Made by a program: the position numbers and the translations under genes. Positions 9,720-18,745 of a DNA stretch of 64,000 bases are shown here, piece after piece; within the stretch, counting starts at the first letter, position 1, and every line of letters begins with the position of its first letter. Location of the stretch: contig CAWCBH010000003.1 in assembly GCA_963793785.1 (NCBI GenBank), forward strand, positions 868,001-932,000, written 5' to 3'. The DNA comes from CAWCBH01 sp963793785 (GTDB lineage: Bacteria > Actinomycetota > Thermoleophilia > Solirubrobacterales > 70-9). The notes below the pieces were generated by a model that was not told where the DNA came from, searched no databases, and was given only the letters and a program-made list of their open reading frames with translations.

Positions 9720-10596
9720 ACCGAGATCGACCGCGCCGCCGAGACCGCGGCACGCCAGCATGGGGTGATCACCGTTGCGGCAGCTCGAGTCCTGCGGGAT
9801 CGATCGGATGGCGATCTGGCCGGCGCATCGCAAATGGCACGATTGCACCGCTTCTATCGCGGTGTTTACGCACTCGGGCATCGGGGCTTGAGCAGGGAGG
9901 GTCGCTGGATCGCTGCTGTTCTTGCTTGTGGTGACCGTGCGGTGCTGAGCTATGCAAGCGCAGCTGCTCTCTGGGGGCTGCTCCCGGCGCGGCCGGGCCC
10001 AGTCGAGGTCTCGGTGCCCCGGGGCTCAGGTCGCAGGCAGCGGGCGGGAATCCACCTCCGACGCTGCCCCACGCTCACCAACGAGCAGGCCACGGGACAC
10101 CGGGGGATCCCCGTGACCACCCCCGCCCGCACGATCATCGACATCAGGCGAGTCGCTGCCGCCGACCGACGTCCGGCAGGCCGTCCGTCAGGCGGGATCA
10201 TCGGTCTCCAGGTCGGAGATGTTGCCGAGGTCGATCGGACCCGGAGCGAGCTTGAGCACATGCTTCCTGCGTCTCTGCAAGCCGACATCGTTTGCCGCGA
10301 CCGCGAGGTGAACGCGCCGATCGGACGTTTTATCGTCGATTTCGTCTGGCGCGAGGAGAGGCTGGTCGTGGAGACTGACGGTTACCGCTATCACCGCGGC
10401 CGCGCCGCTTTCGAGGCAGGACCGGTCTCGCGACGTCGAGCTGCGGGCGATGGGCTTCGAGGTCATACGTCTGACCTACAGGCAGGTGGTCGACGAAGCC
10501 GGCACGACGTCGTTGACGCGCTCCGGACGGCTCATCGGTCTTGAGATGGCGCGTTTTATCGCCTATGCGCGAGGTAAGCGCCACACCGGCGCCTAG
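9700..10596 (+). pseudogene. AbiEi-antitoxin-domain / DUF559 nuclease-like protein, broken by many single-base insertions
   Basis: Stitching the frames gives one recognisable protein. It has a winged-helix AbiEi-type N-terminus (RQHGVITVA, QLESCGIDRMAIW, RLHRFYRGVYALGH), a middle domain (SAAALWGLLPARPGPVEVSV, GIPVTTPARTIIDIRRV) and a C-terminal DUF559/Vsr-like nuclease fold (IGRFIVDFVWREERLVVE, TDGYRYHRGRAAFE, DRSRDVELRAMGFEVIRLTY). The reading frame is lost by extra single bases at about 9780, 9820, 9839, 10155, 10263, 10282, 10304 and 10419, with further ambiguous shifts near 9723 and 10195. Each extra base sits between intact family codons. The start ATG at 9700 lies in the palindrome. No single frame covers more than part of the protein, so as sequenced it is not functional. 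Confidence 0.8.
10546..10584. repeat. 39-bp imperfect palindrome, copy 2, between the DUF559 pseudogene and polA
   Basis: Same length and architecture as copy 1: ATGGCGC at one end, GCGCCAC at the other, TTTTATCGCC and a GCGCGAGGTAA counterpart in the middle. The following bases (ACACCG) also match copy 1. It lies 22 nt before the polA ATG, so it may also influence polA expression. Confidence 0.75.
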
Positions 10597-10599
10597 AGT
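10594..10599 (+). promoter_or_regulatory. Candidate -10 box for polA
   Basis: TAGAGT ends 7 nt before the ATG at 10607 and just after palindrome copy 2. It supports the 10607 start over upstream in-frame starts. Confidence 0.4.
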
Positions 10600-10606
10600 T
10601 GAGGAC

Positions 10607-13225
10607 ATGGCCGGCCGGTCCGACAATCGGGAGCTGTTCCTGCTCGACGGCAACAGCCTCGCCTACCGGGCGTTCTTTGCCCTCCCGGAGTCGATCGCGA
10701 CCTCCGACGGACGGCCCACCAACGCGATCTTCGGCTTTGCGTCGATGCTGGTGAAGGTGATCACCGAGCACCGGCCGGCGGGGCTCGTCGCCGCCTGGGA
10801 CGCCGGGATGTCGGGGCGCGAGAGCACCTACCCGGAATACAAGGCGCATCGGCCCTCGCGCCCGGACCTGCTCGCCGAGCAGTGGCCGCATCTGATGCCA
10901 CTGGTGGAGGCGTTCGGCTACACGAACGTCAAGGTCGACGGCTGGGAGGCCGACGACGTGATCGCCTCGCTGGTCCGCGATGCCCGCGAGCAGGGGATCG
11001 CGGTGATGGTCGTATCCGGGGACCGCGACGTCTACCAGCTGGTCACCGACGGCGTGCGGGTGATGACCACATCGCGCGGGATCACCGACACCCGCGTCTA
11101 CGACACCGACGGGGTAGTCGAGCGCTACGGAGTTCCGCCCGAGCTGGTCACCGACCTGATCGGGCTGAAGGGAGACACCTCCGACAACATTCCCGGCGTC
11201 CCGGGAATCGGCGACAAGACCGCCGCGACCCTCCTGCAGGAGTTCGGCTCCCTCGAGGAGGTGCTGGCCAACGTCGACAAGGTCTCGGGCGCGAAACGCA
11301 AGCAGAACCTGGTCGAGCACGCCGACGACGCCCGCGTCTCGAAGGAGCTGGCGACGCTGCAGCTCGACGTCGAGACGGGCATAGACCTCGGGGAGGTGAT
11401 GGGCGCCGTCCCCGACCGGGGCGCCCTGCGGGAGTTCATCCGCGAGTTCGAGTTGCGAGCGATCATGGAGCGCCTCGAAGAGGGGTTGCCCGAGGGGGAG
11501 CTGGTCCCTGGACGCCGGGTCGAGCAGGAGTTGGAGGTCGAGGCGAAAGAGGGCACGATCGACGAGCTCGGCGAAGGCGCGATCGCGCTGGCCATCGCCG
11601 GCGCCGGCTGGGCGGCAGCCGACGGCAAGCAGGTCGTCCGCGGCGAGTCCGACCTGGAGGCGCTGGCCTCCGCACTGGCCGGCCGGCCAGTGCTGGCCCA
11701 CGACGCTAAGTCGCTCGGCGGCGGCCGCCACGGCCTGCTCGCCGCGACGGCCGCAGCCGGGGTCGCAGTCGAGCTTGCGCATGACACCGTGATCGGCGCC
11801 TACCTCCTGGATCCCGCCCGGCGCAACTACGACCTGGTCGAGCTCGCTGCCGACGCCGGGATGGCGGTGAAGGAGGAGGAGAAGCCCGAGGACGCGCAAC
11901 TCGAGCTCGGCGAGGAGGCCGAGACCCTGCTCGACCCGCCCGGTGAGGCGAGCCTCGTCTACGAGCTGACCGCCCGCCAGCAGGAGCGGATCTCCGAGCT
12001 CGGCCTGCAGCGGCTCCTGCACGAGGTCGAACTGCCGCTGGTCGAGGTGCTCGCGGCGATGGAGCGGGAGGGCCTGAAGCTCGATGCGAAGCGTCTTGGC
12101 GAGATCGGCGCCGGCTTCGAGGAGCGAATCGCGCAGCTCGAGAAGGAGATCTACGAGTTCGCGGGCCGCGAGTTCACGATCGGCTCTCCGCAACAGGTCG
12201 GCCAGGTCCTGTTCGAGGACCTCGGCCTGACCCGCAAGCGGCGCGGGAAGACCGGCTTCTCCACCGACGCCCGTGTGCTGGCCCAGATCCGCGAAGAGCA
12301 CCCGATCATCGGGCGAATCGAGAGCTGGCGCGAGCTGACGAAGCTGAAGAGCACCTACCTGGACGCCCTCCCCGATCTCATCGACCCCGAGACCGGGCGC
12401 ATCCACACGACCTTCAACCAGGCGGCGACGACCACCGGGCGCCTCTCCAGCACCAACCCCAACCTGCAGAACATCCCGATCAGGACCGAGATCGGCCGCC
12501 CGGTGCGAGGCTGCTTCGTCGCCGAGCGCGGCGCCCGGCTGCTATCTGCCGACTACAGCCAGGTCGAGCTTCGCGTTCTCGCCCACGTCGCCGACGAGGA
12601 GGTCCTGAAGAAGGTCTTTCGCGAGGGTGACGACGTCCACGCGGCGACCGCCGCCGAGGTGTTCGCGATCGAGCGCGAGGACGTCGACATTGGCCAGCGC
12701 TCGAAGGCGAAGATGGTCAACTTCGGGATCGTCTACGGGCTGACCGGCTTCGGGCTTGCAGACCGCCTCAACATCCCGCGCAAGGAAGGGGAGGAGTTCG
12801 TCGCCCGCTATCTGGAGAGGTTCCCGGCCGTCCGCGCCTTCCGAGAGCGGACGATCGAAGCTGCCCAGGAAGCCGGCTTCGTCACCACCCTGATGGGTCG
12901 CCGGCGCCCGATCCCCGAGCTGCGGTCTGGGAATCCCAACACGCGGCGGCTGGGAGAACGGCTGGCGGTCAATACCGTGATCCAGGGCACCGCGGCCGAC
13001 ATCATCAAGGTGGCGATGGTGCGCTGTCACCAGGCGCTCGGGGGCAAGGGCCTGAAGACGCGCCTGGTGCTGCAGATCCACGACGAGCTCCTGTTCGAGG
13101 GACCGCCCGGAGAGATGGACGAGGCGACCGAGATCGTCAGCGCCGAGATGACCGGTGCCTACGAGCTGGAGCCGGGCCTCGAGGTCGACGTCGGGATCGG
13201 CGCCGACTGGCTGAAGGCAAAGTAG
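10607..13225 (+). CDS. polA: DNA polymerase I
   Basis: 872 residues from the ATG giving MAGRSDNRELFLLDGNSLAY. Earlier in-frame starts would translate the palindrome. The N-terminal 5'-3' exonuclease is complete (LLDGNSLAYRAFFAL, VVSGDRDVYQL, GDTSDNIPGVPGIGDKTA). The middle domain keeps the fold, but the proofreading Asp-x-Glu motif is absent (IALAIAGAG at the first motif), as in Taq-like enzymes, so 3'-5' editing is probably lost. The polymerase motifs are intact: LLSADYSQVELRVLAH (A), RSKAKMVNFGIVYGLTGFG (B) and LQIHDELLFE (C). Roles are Okazaki fragment processing and repair synthesis. Confidence 0.97.
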   Translation: MAGRSDNRELFLLDGNSLAYRAFFALPESIATSDGRPTNAIFGFASMLVKVITEHRPAGLVAAWDAGMSGRESTYPEYKAHRPSRPDLLAEQWPHLMPLVEAFGYTNVKVDGWEADDVIASLVRDAREQGIAVMVVSGDRDVYQLVTDGVRVMTTSRGITDTRVYDTDGVVERYGVPPELVTDLIGLKGDTSDNIPGVPGIGDKTAATLLQEFGSLEEVLANVDKVSGAKRKQNLVEHADDARVSKELATLQLDVETGIDLGEVMGAVPDRGALREFIREFELRAIMERLEEGLPEGELVPGRRVEQELEVEAKEGTIDELGEGAIALAIAGAGWAAADGKQVVRGESDLEALASALAGRPVLAHDAKSLGGGRHGLLAATAAAGVAVELAHDTVIGAYLLDPARRNYDLVELAADAGMAVKEEEKPEDAQLELGEEAETLLDPPGEASLVYELTARQQERISELGLQRLLHEVELPLVEVLAAMEREGLKLDAKRLGEIGAGFEERIAQLEKEIYEFAGREFTIGSPQQVGQVLFEDLGLTRKRRGKTGFSTDARVLAQIREEHPIIGRIESWRELTKLKSTYLDALPDLIDPETGRIHTTFNQAATTTGRLSSTNPNLQNIPIRTEIGRPVRGCFVAERGARLLSADYSQVELRVLAHVADEEVLKKVFREGDDVHAATAAEVFAIEREDVDIGQRSKAKMVNFGIVYGLTGFGLADRLNIPRKEGEEFVARYLERFPAVRAFRERTIEAAQEAGFVTTLMGRRRPIPELRSGNPNTRRLGERLAVNTVIQGTAADIIKVAMVRCHQALGGKGLKTRLVLQIHDELLFEGPPGEMDEATEIVSAEMTGAYELEPGLEVDVGIGADWLKAK

Positions 13226-13229
13226 CTAC

Positions 13230-14552
13230 TCAGAGGCCCGGCCCGGAGCTGTCGGGCTCGAGATCCTCGGGCTGCGGCGATCCCGAGCCCGAGCGGCTCG
13301 AGCCGGAGCTGCCCGACCCCGATCCGCTGGACCCGGAGCTGTCGATCTCCGGCTCGGGCTCGATACCGGAGCTCGGACCTGACGATCCGGAGCCCGAGTG
13401 GCCGGAGCCCGAGCCGCCCGATCCAGAGGTTGCCGGGGAGCCGGAGGGACCCGACGAGTCCGACGGTCCGCTGTTCGAGCCCGACCGATCCTCGTCGGCG
13501 GGCTCGCGCTCGGGACGGTCCCGCTCGCCGTCCTCGCCGCCGCCCGGTCCGCTGTTGGATCCGTGATCCGAGCCGGAGTCACGGCCCGACCGGTCGCCGT
13601 CTTCACCCTCGCTCGATCCTCGCCGCCCTCGCCGCTGCTCGAGTCGTCGGAGTCGTCGGCGGCGTCTGCGGCGATCAGCGCCGCCGGTGCCCGCACCGGC
13701 GGGCCGGAGCCTTCGGTCGTGAAGTCGAGCCGGGTGGCTGAGTCTCCTCGGCTGTCGGCGGAGCGATCCGGCTCTTGCAGCGCCACCCCGGCGCCGACGC
13801 TGCCGGCGACGAGCAACGTCGCGGCGGTCGTCTTCACGGCGACCCCGGTCCCGGCCGCTCCGCCGAGGCTCGAGGCAGCACCTCCGAACGCCACTCCGCC
13901 GGCTCCGGCGGCGCCGGCCTGAGCCACAGCGCCGCCGCCGAGCAGCAGCTTGACCAGCGGCAGCGGGATCAGCAGCCCGACTCCGTCGCGCAGCGCCCGC
14001 CGGGCTCGGTAGATGACCTGCCTCGCGGCCCCGCCGCTGATTCCGAGCGCGGCGGCGATCTCATCGTGGCTGAGGCCCTCGAGCTCGCGCATCACGATCG
14101 CCGCCCGCTGGGGCTCGGGAAGCGCCCGCAGGCGATCGATCAGGTCCGCGATCTCCTCCCGTCTCGCCACCTCCTGGTAGGCGCTGCGCGCCGCCCTCGG
14201 CCAGCTCTTCGAGTGGAGCGGCGGGCGGGGGTTGGTCGCGCAGGTCGTTGAGGGCGGTGTTGCGGACGATCCGGTACAGCCAGGGCCGCAGCTCGATCTC
14301 GGAGTCGCCCTGGCGCAAGGCAAGCAGGGCCTTCGAGAATGCGTCCTGGGTCACGTCCTCGGCGCGGTGCTTGGGGACGATCGCGCCCGCGTACCGTCCC
14401 AGGGGACGTCCGTAGCGCCGCACGATCTCCTCGAAGGCGGCCTCGTAGCCGCTGCGGACCAGCGTCACCAGGCGCCGGTCGGATTGGGTTCGCAGCGCCG
14501 GGGCGCCGAAGAGGCGGGAGGCGAATCCTTCTGCGGGTGGTGGCGGGGACAT
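13230..14552 (-). pseudogene. ECF-type RNA polymerase sigma factor with transmembrane and Gly/Ser-rich tail, frameshifted
   Basis: The N-terminal frame gives sigma region 2 (AFEEIVRRYGRPLGRYAGAI, AEDVTQDAFSKALLAL, LRPWLYRIVRNTALNDLRDQ). An extra base near 14192 moves the reading to a second frame with region 4 (IADLIDRLRALPEPQRAAIV, LEGLSHDEIAAALGISGGA) followed by a hydrophobic Ala/Gly segment. A second shift near 13620 leads to a frame rich in Ser, Gly, Asp and Glu that ends at 13230. Third-position GC supports this three-frame path. The result is a sigma factor with a probable membrane segment and a long flexible tail. It may be a real pseudogene or contain assembly errors. No anti-sigma gene is adjacent. 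Confidence 0.75.
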
Positions 14553-14649
14553 CGGGTGGCACTGATATGACAGCAGGGCGGCCCGGTGAACACGGGCCTT
14601 CCCCTGTCAGAACACGTGAGCACGGCGAAGATCACAGGCTCCAGGCACG

Positions 14650-15087
14650 ATGGATAAGGGCGTCGCCGTACTCTTGACCGCGTTGGCCGGAGGCCTGATC
14701 GCGCTCCAGGCGCCGATCAACGCCGGGCTCGGCAAGGTGACCGGGAACCTCGGTGCGGCGCTGGTCTCGTTCCTGGTCGGCACGATTGCGCTGGCGCTCA
14801 TCGTCGTCCTCAGCGGCAAGGCCGGTGGGCTCGGATCGACGTTCGACGTCCGCTGGTATTACCTCCTCGGCGGACTGCTCGGGGCCATCTACGTCGCCAA
14901 CGCCCTGGTGGCCGTCTCGTCAATCGGCGCCGGGGGCGTCGCTGCGGCGACGATCACCGGGCAGCTCGCCGCTTCGGTGGCGATCGACCGCCTCGGCGTC
15001 CTCGGGCTCGATCAGGTGGCTTTGACGCCGGATCGGATCGTCGGCGTCGCGCTGCTGTTGGCAGGAACGGTGCTGATCGTCCGCTGA
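14650..15087 (+). CDS. DMT-family transporter of the YdcZ/DUF606 type
   Basis: 145 residues with five hydrophobic helices, starting MDKGVAVLLTALAGGLIALQ. The pattern ALQAPINAGLGKVTGNLGAA and the closing GVALLLAGTVLIVR are typical of YdcZ-like small multidrug/drug-metabolite transporters. Homologues of this length usually work as dimers in the membrane. The substrate is unknown. It is divergent from the sigma factor, with 97 nt between them in which I see no clear signal. Confidence 0.8.
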   Translation: MDKGVAVLLTALAGGLIALQAPINAGLGKVTGNLGAALVSFLVGTIALALIVVLSGKAGGLGSTFDVRWYYLLGGLLGAIYVANALVAVSSIGAGGVAAATITGQLAASVAIDRLGVLGLDQVALTPDRIVGVALLLAGTVLIVR

Positions 15088-15157
15088 CTGGACCCCGTCG
15101 CGGTTGCGGCGTAGAATCGGCGCACAGTCAACCTGCGGTCGGGAGGCGCGTCCGGAG

Positions 15158-15421
15158 GTGACCGAGTTGCAATCGATCTTCGAGCGTTCCCGGGGCGTCT
15201 TTTGGGCCGCCAGCCTCGGCGTGATCTTCCTGTTCGTGTTCGTCGTCGCGATCGGCGGCGTCAGCCTGTCCGACGTCGCCTGGCTCACCGTGTTGGTGGC
15301 CGTGCTCACCGTCGCCTTCGTGGTTCACGCCGTTCGAGTGCGGCACAGCCTCAGCCGGGCCGGAGGCCAGGATGACTCGATGCGGCTCCTGAACGCCCTG
15401 CGCGAGCGGCGCGGCTTCTAG
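15158..15421 (+). CDS. Small two-helix membrane protein, unknown function
   Basis: 87 residues from a GTG preceded by a GGGAGG ribosome-binding site about 10 nt upstream. A TAGAAT box lies at 15112-15117, so this transcript has a short leader. The sequence has a short amphipathic start (TELQSIFERSRGVFW), two hydrophobic helices, and a basic tail (NALRERRGF). I do not recognise a family. Its TAG stop shares a CTAG with the stop of the convergent flavoprotein gene. Confidence 0.6.
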   Translation: MTELQSIFERSRGVFWAASLGVIFLFVFVVAIGGVSLSDVAWLTVLVAVLTVAFVVHAVRVRHSLSRAGGQDDSMRLLNALRERRGF

Positions 15422-16573
15422 GCGAGGACGGTCTCCCTGCGGTCGGCCGCCGCCCGAGGGCGCTCGCCGGCGAACTCCGGCGGCGCGATCTGCAGGTAGT
15501 GGCCGAATGCCCAGGCGACGCAGGCGACGGCCGCCAAGCAGGCGGATCAGCGGCGCCAGCAAGCGGGGTGGAACTCGCGGCACCAGCTTCTGGGCGCGCA
15601 GCATCCAGCGGAACTTCACCTCGTGTGAGTCGTTGAAGTCCGCATAGCGGGCAAGAGCCTGCTCTCGGTCCTGGTTCCCGCTGACTACGGCACGCAGCTC
15701 CCTGCCGAGGGCGATTCCGAAGTAGAGCGCCGTGCGGATCCCCTCTGCGGTCAGCGGCAGGCAATGCCCGGCCGAATCGCCGACGAAGAAGACCCCGGCC
15801 TCGGTCGCATTGCGCAGCCGGTGCGGGATCCAGTTGCCCTGGTAGCGGACGCATTCGGATCCGAGGTCCCCGGCGAGCAGCTCGGTCGTCTCGCGGACGT
15901 GAAAGCGAGGATCGAAGGAGCCGACGCCGATTCGCAGCTCGTCCCGGGCCGGGAACGACCAGCCGTACCCCGCCGGCACGTAGCGCCTGTCGATCCAGAT
16001 CTCCATGTCCTCGCCCGAGCCGCCCGGGTGGACCTCGAGGCCGCGCGAAAGCGGTGCGTCGGGTGGCTGAACGCCGTCGCCGAGGGCGAGGATCCGCCGC
16101 CATCCGAGCGCGTCGACGACCAGCGGGGCGGAGACGACGCCGCGATCGGTCTCAACATGTATCTCGGAGGTTCCGTTGAGCGGCGCGGCCCGGCCGTTGA
16201 CCTTCGCGGTCTCGAACCTGGCCTCGGCTGCATCCCACAGCAGCTCGCAGAGCTGCCGGTAGTCGAAGGTGGAGAAGGTCCACGGAAGCCGGTAGCGGCG
16301 GCTGCCGTGCGGACTGTGGATGAGCAGCGAGTCGAAGCGCTGGCGCTCCGCCGCCTCGACGCCGAGCACCCGCATCCATTCGGTGGGGATCCCGCAGGCC
16401 GAGGTCTGCCGTTCGCCGATCTCGTAGCGGTCCACGACGAGCACGTCGGCGCCGCTGCCGGCCAGCTCCCTGGCGACCGCCAGGCCGGCGAAACTGGCCC
16501 CACACACGAGCACGTCGCAGGAGCCGGTCAGCGGAGTTCTCAGGGCCCCGCGCTTGGTGGCGCGATGCGGCAT
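15418..16573 (-). pseudogene. Geranylgeranyl-reductase-family FAD oxidoreductase, one frameshift near the C-terminus
   Basis: The first 353 codons encode a FAD-dependent reductase. They have the dinucleotide motif DVLVCGASFAGLAVARELAG, an ERQTSACGIPTEWM segment and FFVGDSAGHCLPLTAEGIRT, which is the family's second FAD motif. These enzymes reduce isoprenoid chains of lipids or quinones. An extra base at about 15514 breaks the frame. In the next frame the sequence continues as WAFGHYLQIAPPEFAG, the usual C-terminus, and stops at 15418. The repaired protein would have about 384 residues. Without repair, a meaningless tail reads into the opposite gene. A TAGTCT box lies 9 nt before the ATG. Confidence 0.8.
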
Positions 16574-16582
16574 TCCGGGCCG

Positions 16583-16588
16583 AGACTA
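16583..16588 (-). promoter_or_regulatory. Candidate -10 box for the FAD reductase gene
   Basis: TAGTCT on the minus strand, 9 nt before the ATG at 16573. Confidence 0.35.
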
Positions 16589-16603
16589 GCTGAGATCTTG
16601 CGC

Positions 16604-16609
16604 TACCCT
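16604..16609 (+). promoter_or_regulatory. Candidate -10 box for rpsA
   Basis: TACCCT, 8 nt before the GTG start of rpsA. The short divergent gap to the FAD reductase gene leaves little room for a leader. Confidence 0.4.
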
Positions 16610-16617
16610 CCCTCGCC

Positions 16618-18108
16618 GTGTCCGCCGCCGACACAACGGTCACCGCTGCGCCCGAGGGAACCCCGGTCGAGGGGTCGAACGGGCTCCTGCTGGAGGTCGA
16701 CGGGAAGGTCGTGCCCAACTACGACGCGACGATCGTCTCCTTCAAGGAGGGCGACGTCGTCAGCGGCAAGGTAGTGCGAATCGACCAGGACGAGGTCCTT
16801 GTCGACATCGGCTACAAGTCCGAAGGGGTCATCCCCTCCAACGAGCTTTCGATTCGCAAGTCCGTCGATCCCTCCGAAGAGGTGGAGCTGGGCGAGGAGG
16901 TCGACGCGCTCGTGCTCACCAAGGAGGACCAGGAAGGGCGCCTGATCCTCTCCAAGAAGCGGGCCCGGTTCGAGAAGGCCTGGCGCCGTATCGAGGCTGC
17001 GGCCGAGTCCGGAGAGCCGGTCGAGGGCACGGTGATCGAGGTCGTCAAGGGGGGCCTGATCCTCGACCTCGGCGTGCGCGGGTTCCTGCCGGCGTCGCTG
17101 GTCGACATCCGCCGCGTCCACAACCTCGACGAGTTCATGTCGCAGAAGCTCGAGTGCAAGGTGATCGAGTTGAACCGCAACCGCAACAACGTCGTCCTTT
17201 CCCGGCGCGCGGTGCTCGAGGAGGAGCGCAAGGAAGTGCGCGAGCAGATCCTCGGCCGCCTGCAGCCCGGCCAGGTCGTCGAGGGCAAGATCTCCAACAT
17301 CGTCGACTTCGGCGCCTTCGTCGACCTCGACGGGATCGACGGCCTGATCCACATCTCCGAGCTCTCCTGGAGCCACGTCAACCATCCGTCCGAGGTGGTC
17401 TCGATCGGGGACACCGTGCGGATCAAGGTCCTCGACATCGACCGTGATCGACAGCGGATCTCGCTCGGCCTCAAGCAGACGCAGGAGGACCCCTGGCAGC
17501 GGGTCATCAGCACCTACCGGCCCGGCGACGTCCTCGAAGGCAAGGTGACGAAGGTGGTCGCCTTCGGCGCCTTCGTGGAGATCCTCTCCGGCGTCGAGGG
17601 GCTGGTGCACATCTCCGAGCTGGCCGATCATCACGTCGAGAATCCGGGCGAGGTCGTCGAGCCCGACGCGACGCTGAACGTGAAGATCCTCGAGATCGAC
17701 GAGGAGCGCCGCCGCCTCTCCCTGAGCATCAAGCGCGTCGAGGGCCAGAACATGCCGCTGCGCGACCTCGGCGCCCAGGTGCAGGAGGCACAGCAGGCAA
17801 CCGCCCCGGCCGAGGCGCCGAATCTCGACCTCTCCGAGGAGGTCTTCGCCGAGCCGCCGCCCGACTCAGACGTCGAGCCGGCAGAGCCGGTCGCCGAGGC
17901 CGACGGCGCGAGCGAGGGCGATGGTGAAGACGAGGACTCCTCGCAGGCCGAGGCGGACGCCGAAACGGTCACCGATGCCCCCGAGACCCCGTCGCCGGAA
18001 GATGTACAGAGCGGCGACGAGGCGGGGCAGGAGGGTGAGTCGGCCGAGGAGCGGCCGGACTCTCCCGGCGACAGCGACGACGCGGCGGACGGCGAAGAGC
18101 AGGCCTGA
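16618..18108 (+). CDS. rpsA: 30S ribosomal protein S1
   Basis: 496 residues. S1 helps the 30S subunit bind and unfold mRNA. Four S1/OB repeats are visible: about 45-113 (GDVVSGKVVRIDQDEVLVDI), 133-197 (EPVEGTVIEVVKGGLILDLG), 217-287 (GQVVEGKISNIVDFGAFVDL) and 302-373 (GDVLEGKVTKVVAFGAFVEI). Four repeats rather than six is usual for Actinobacteria. The last 120 residues form a long acidic Glu/Asp/Ala tail. The GTG start is preceded by a TACCCT box at leaderless spacing. coaE follows 9 nt later. Confidence 0.97.
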   Translation: MSAADTTVTAAPEGTPVEGSNGLLLEVDGKVVPNYDATIVSFKEGDVVSGKVVRIDQDEVLVDIGYKSEGVIPSNELSIRKSVDPSEEVELGEEVDALVLTKEDQEGRLILSKKRARFEKAWRRIEAAAESGEPVEGTVIEVVKGGLILDLGVRGFLPASLVDIRRVHNLDEFMSQKLECKVIELNRNRNNVVLSRRAVLEEERKEVREQILGRLQPGQVVEGKISNIVDFGAFVDLDGIDGLIHISELSWSHVNHPSEVVSIGDTVRIKVLDIDRDRQRISLGLKQTQEDPWQRVISTYRPGDVLEGKVTKVVAFGAFVEILSGVEGLVHISELADHHVENPGEVVEPDATLNVKILEIDEERRRLSLSIKRVEGQNMPLRDLGAQVQEAQQATAPAEAPNLDLSEEVFAEPPPDSDVEPAEPVAEADGASEGDGEDEDSSQAEADAETVTDAPETPSPEDVQSGDEAGQEGESAEERPDSPGDSDDAADGEEQA

Positions 18109-18117
18109 GCGCCGGCG

Positions 18118-18738
18118 ATGGGCCGCCGGCTGACGATTGGCCTTACCGGCGGCATCGCCGCCGGTAAGTCGGAGGCCCTGGCGGCCTTCGAGCGCCTCGG
18201 CGCTGCAACCGTGTCCAGCGATGCGGTCGTCCACGATCTGCTCGGCGAGGCGGAGCTGCGATCGCGGCTGGTCGATCGCTGGGGGCCGGAGGTGGCGCCG
18301 AACGGCGAGGTCGACCGGTCCAGGGTCGGGGAGATCGTCTTCGCCGACCCGGCCGAGCTGGCCTGGCTGGAGTCCGAGCTGCATCCTCGGGTCGGCGAGC
18401 GGATCGCCGCCTGGCTCGGCTCGCTGCCCGACCAGGAGGAGTTGGCCGTGGTCGAGGTCCCGCTGCTGTTCGAGAGCGGGATGGAGGAGGTCTTCGACGC
18501 CACGGTCGCGGTCGTCGCGCCCGACGACGTTCGCCGCAGCCGCGCGGCTGCTCGCGGTCACGGCGGCCTCGAGGGGCGCGAGGGACGGCAGCTCGACCAG
18601 GACGAGAAGGCGGCGCGGGCGACCCACGTGGTCCGCAACGACGGCTCACTCGCCGACCTCGAAGAGCAACTGTCCGCGCTGATCGGCAGCCTTCGTCGCG
18701 CTCGGCCCGCCCCAGGAAGCGAGCCGCTACAACCTTAA
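18118..18738 (+). CDS. coaE: Dephospho-CoA kinase
   Basis: 206 residues. It phosphorylates the ribose 3'-OH of dephospho-CoA, the last step of CoA synthesis. The P-loop GLTGGIAAGKS covers residues 8-18, SSDAVVHDLL is the CoA-binding Asp region, and EVPLLFESGMEE is the family signature. The rpsA-coaE order is common in Actinobacteria. With the pantothenate genes at 41-44 kb it supplies part of the CoA pathway. Confidence 0.95.
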   Translation: MGRRLTIGLTGGIAAGKSEALAAFERLGAATVSSDAVVHDLLGEAELRSRLVDRWGPEVAPNGEVDRSRVGEIVFADPAELAWLESELHPRVGERIAAWLGSLPDQEELAVVEVPLLFESGMEEVFDATVAVVAPDDVRRSRAAARGHGGLEGREGRQLDQDEKAARATHVVRNDGSLADLEEQLSALIGSLRRARPAPGSEPLQP

Positions 18739-18745
18739 GTCAGCG

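Noticed and set aside
13398..13922. Plus-strand frame of 174 residues over the sigma-factor tail
   Set aside because: Antisense to the sigma-factor gene; its apparent quality comes from the low-complexity Ser/Gly/Asp codons of the opposite strand.
15128..15417. C-terminal 97 residues of the uncorrected reductase frame
   Set aside because: They are His/Asp/Glu/Gly-rich, do not match the family, and lie antisense to the gene at 15158-15421; the family C-terminus appears after removing one base.
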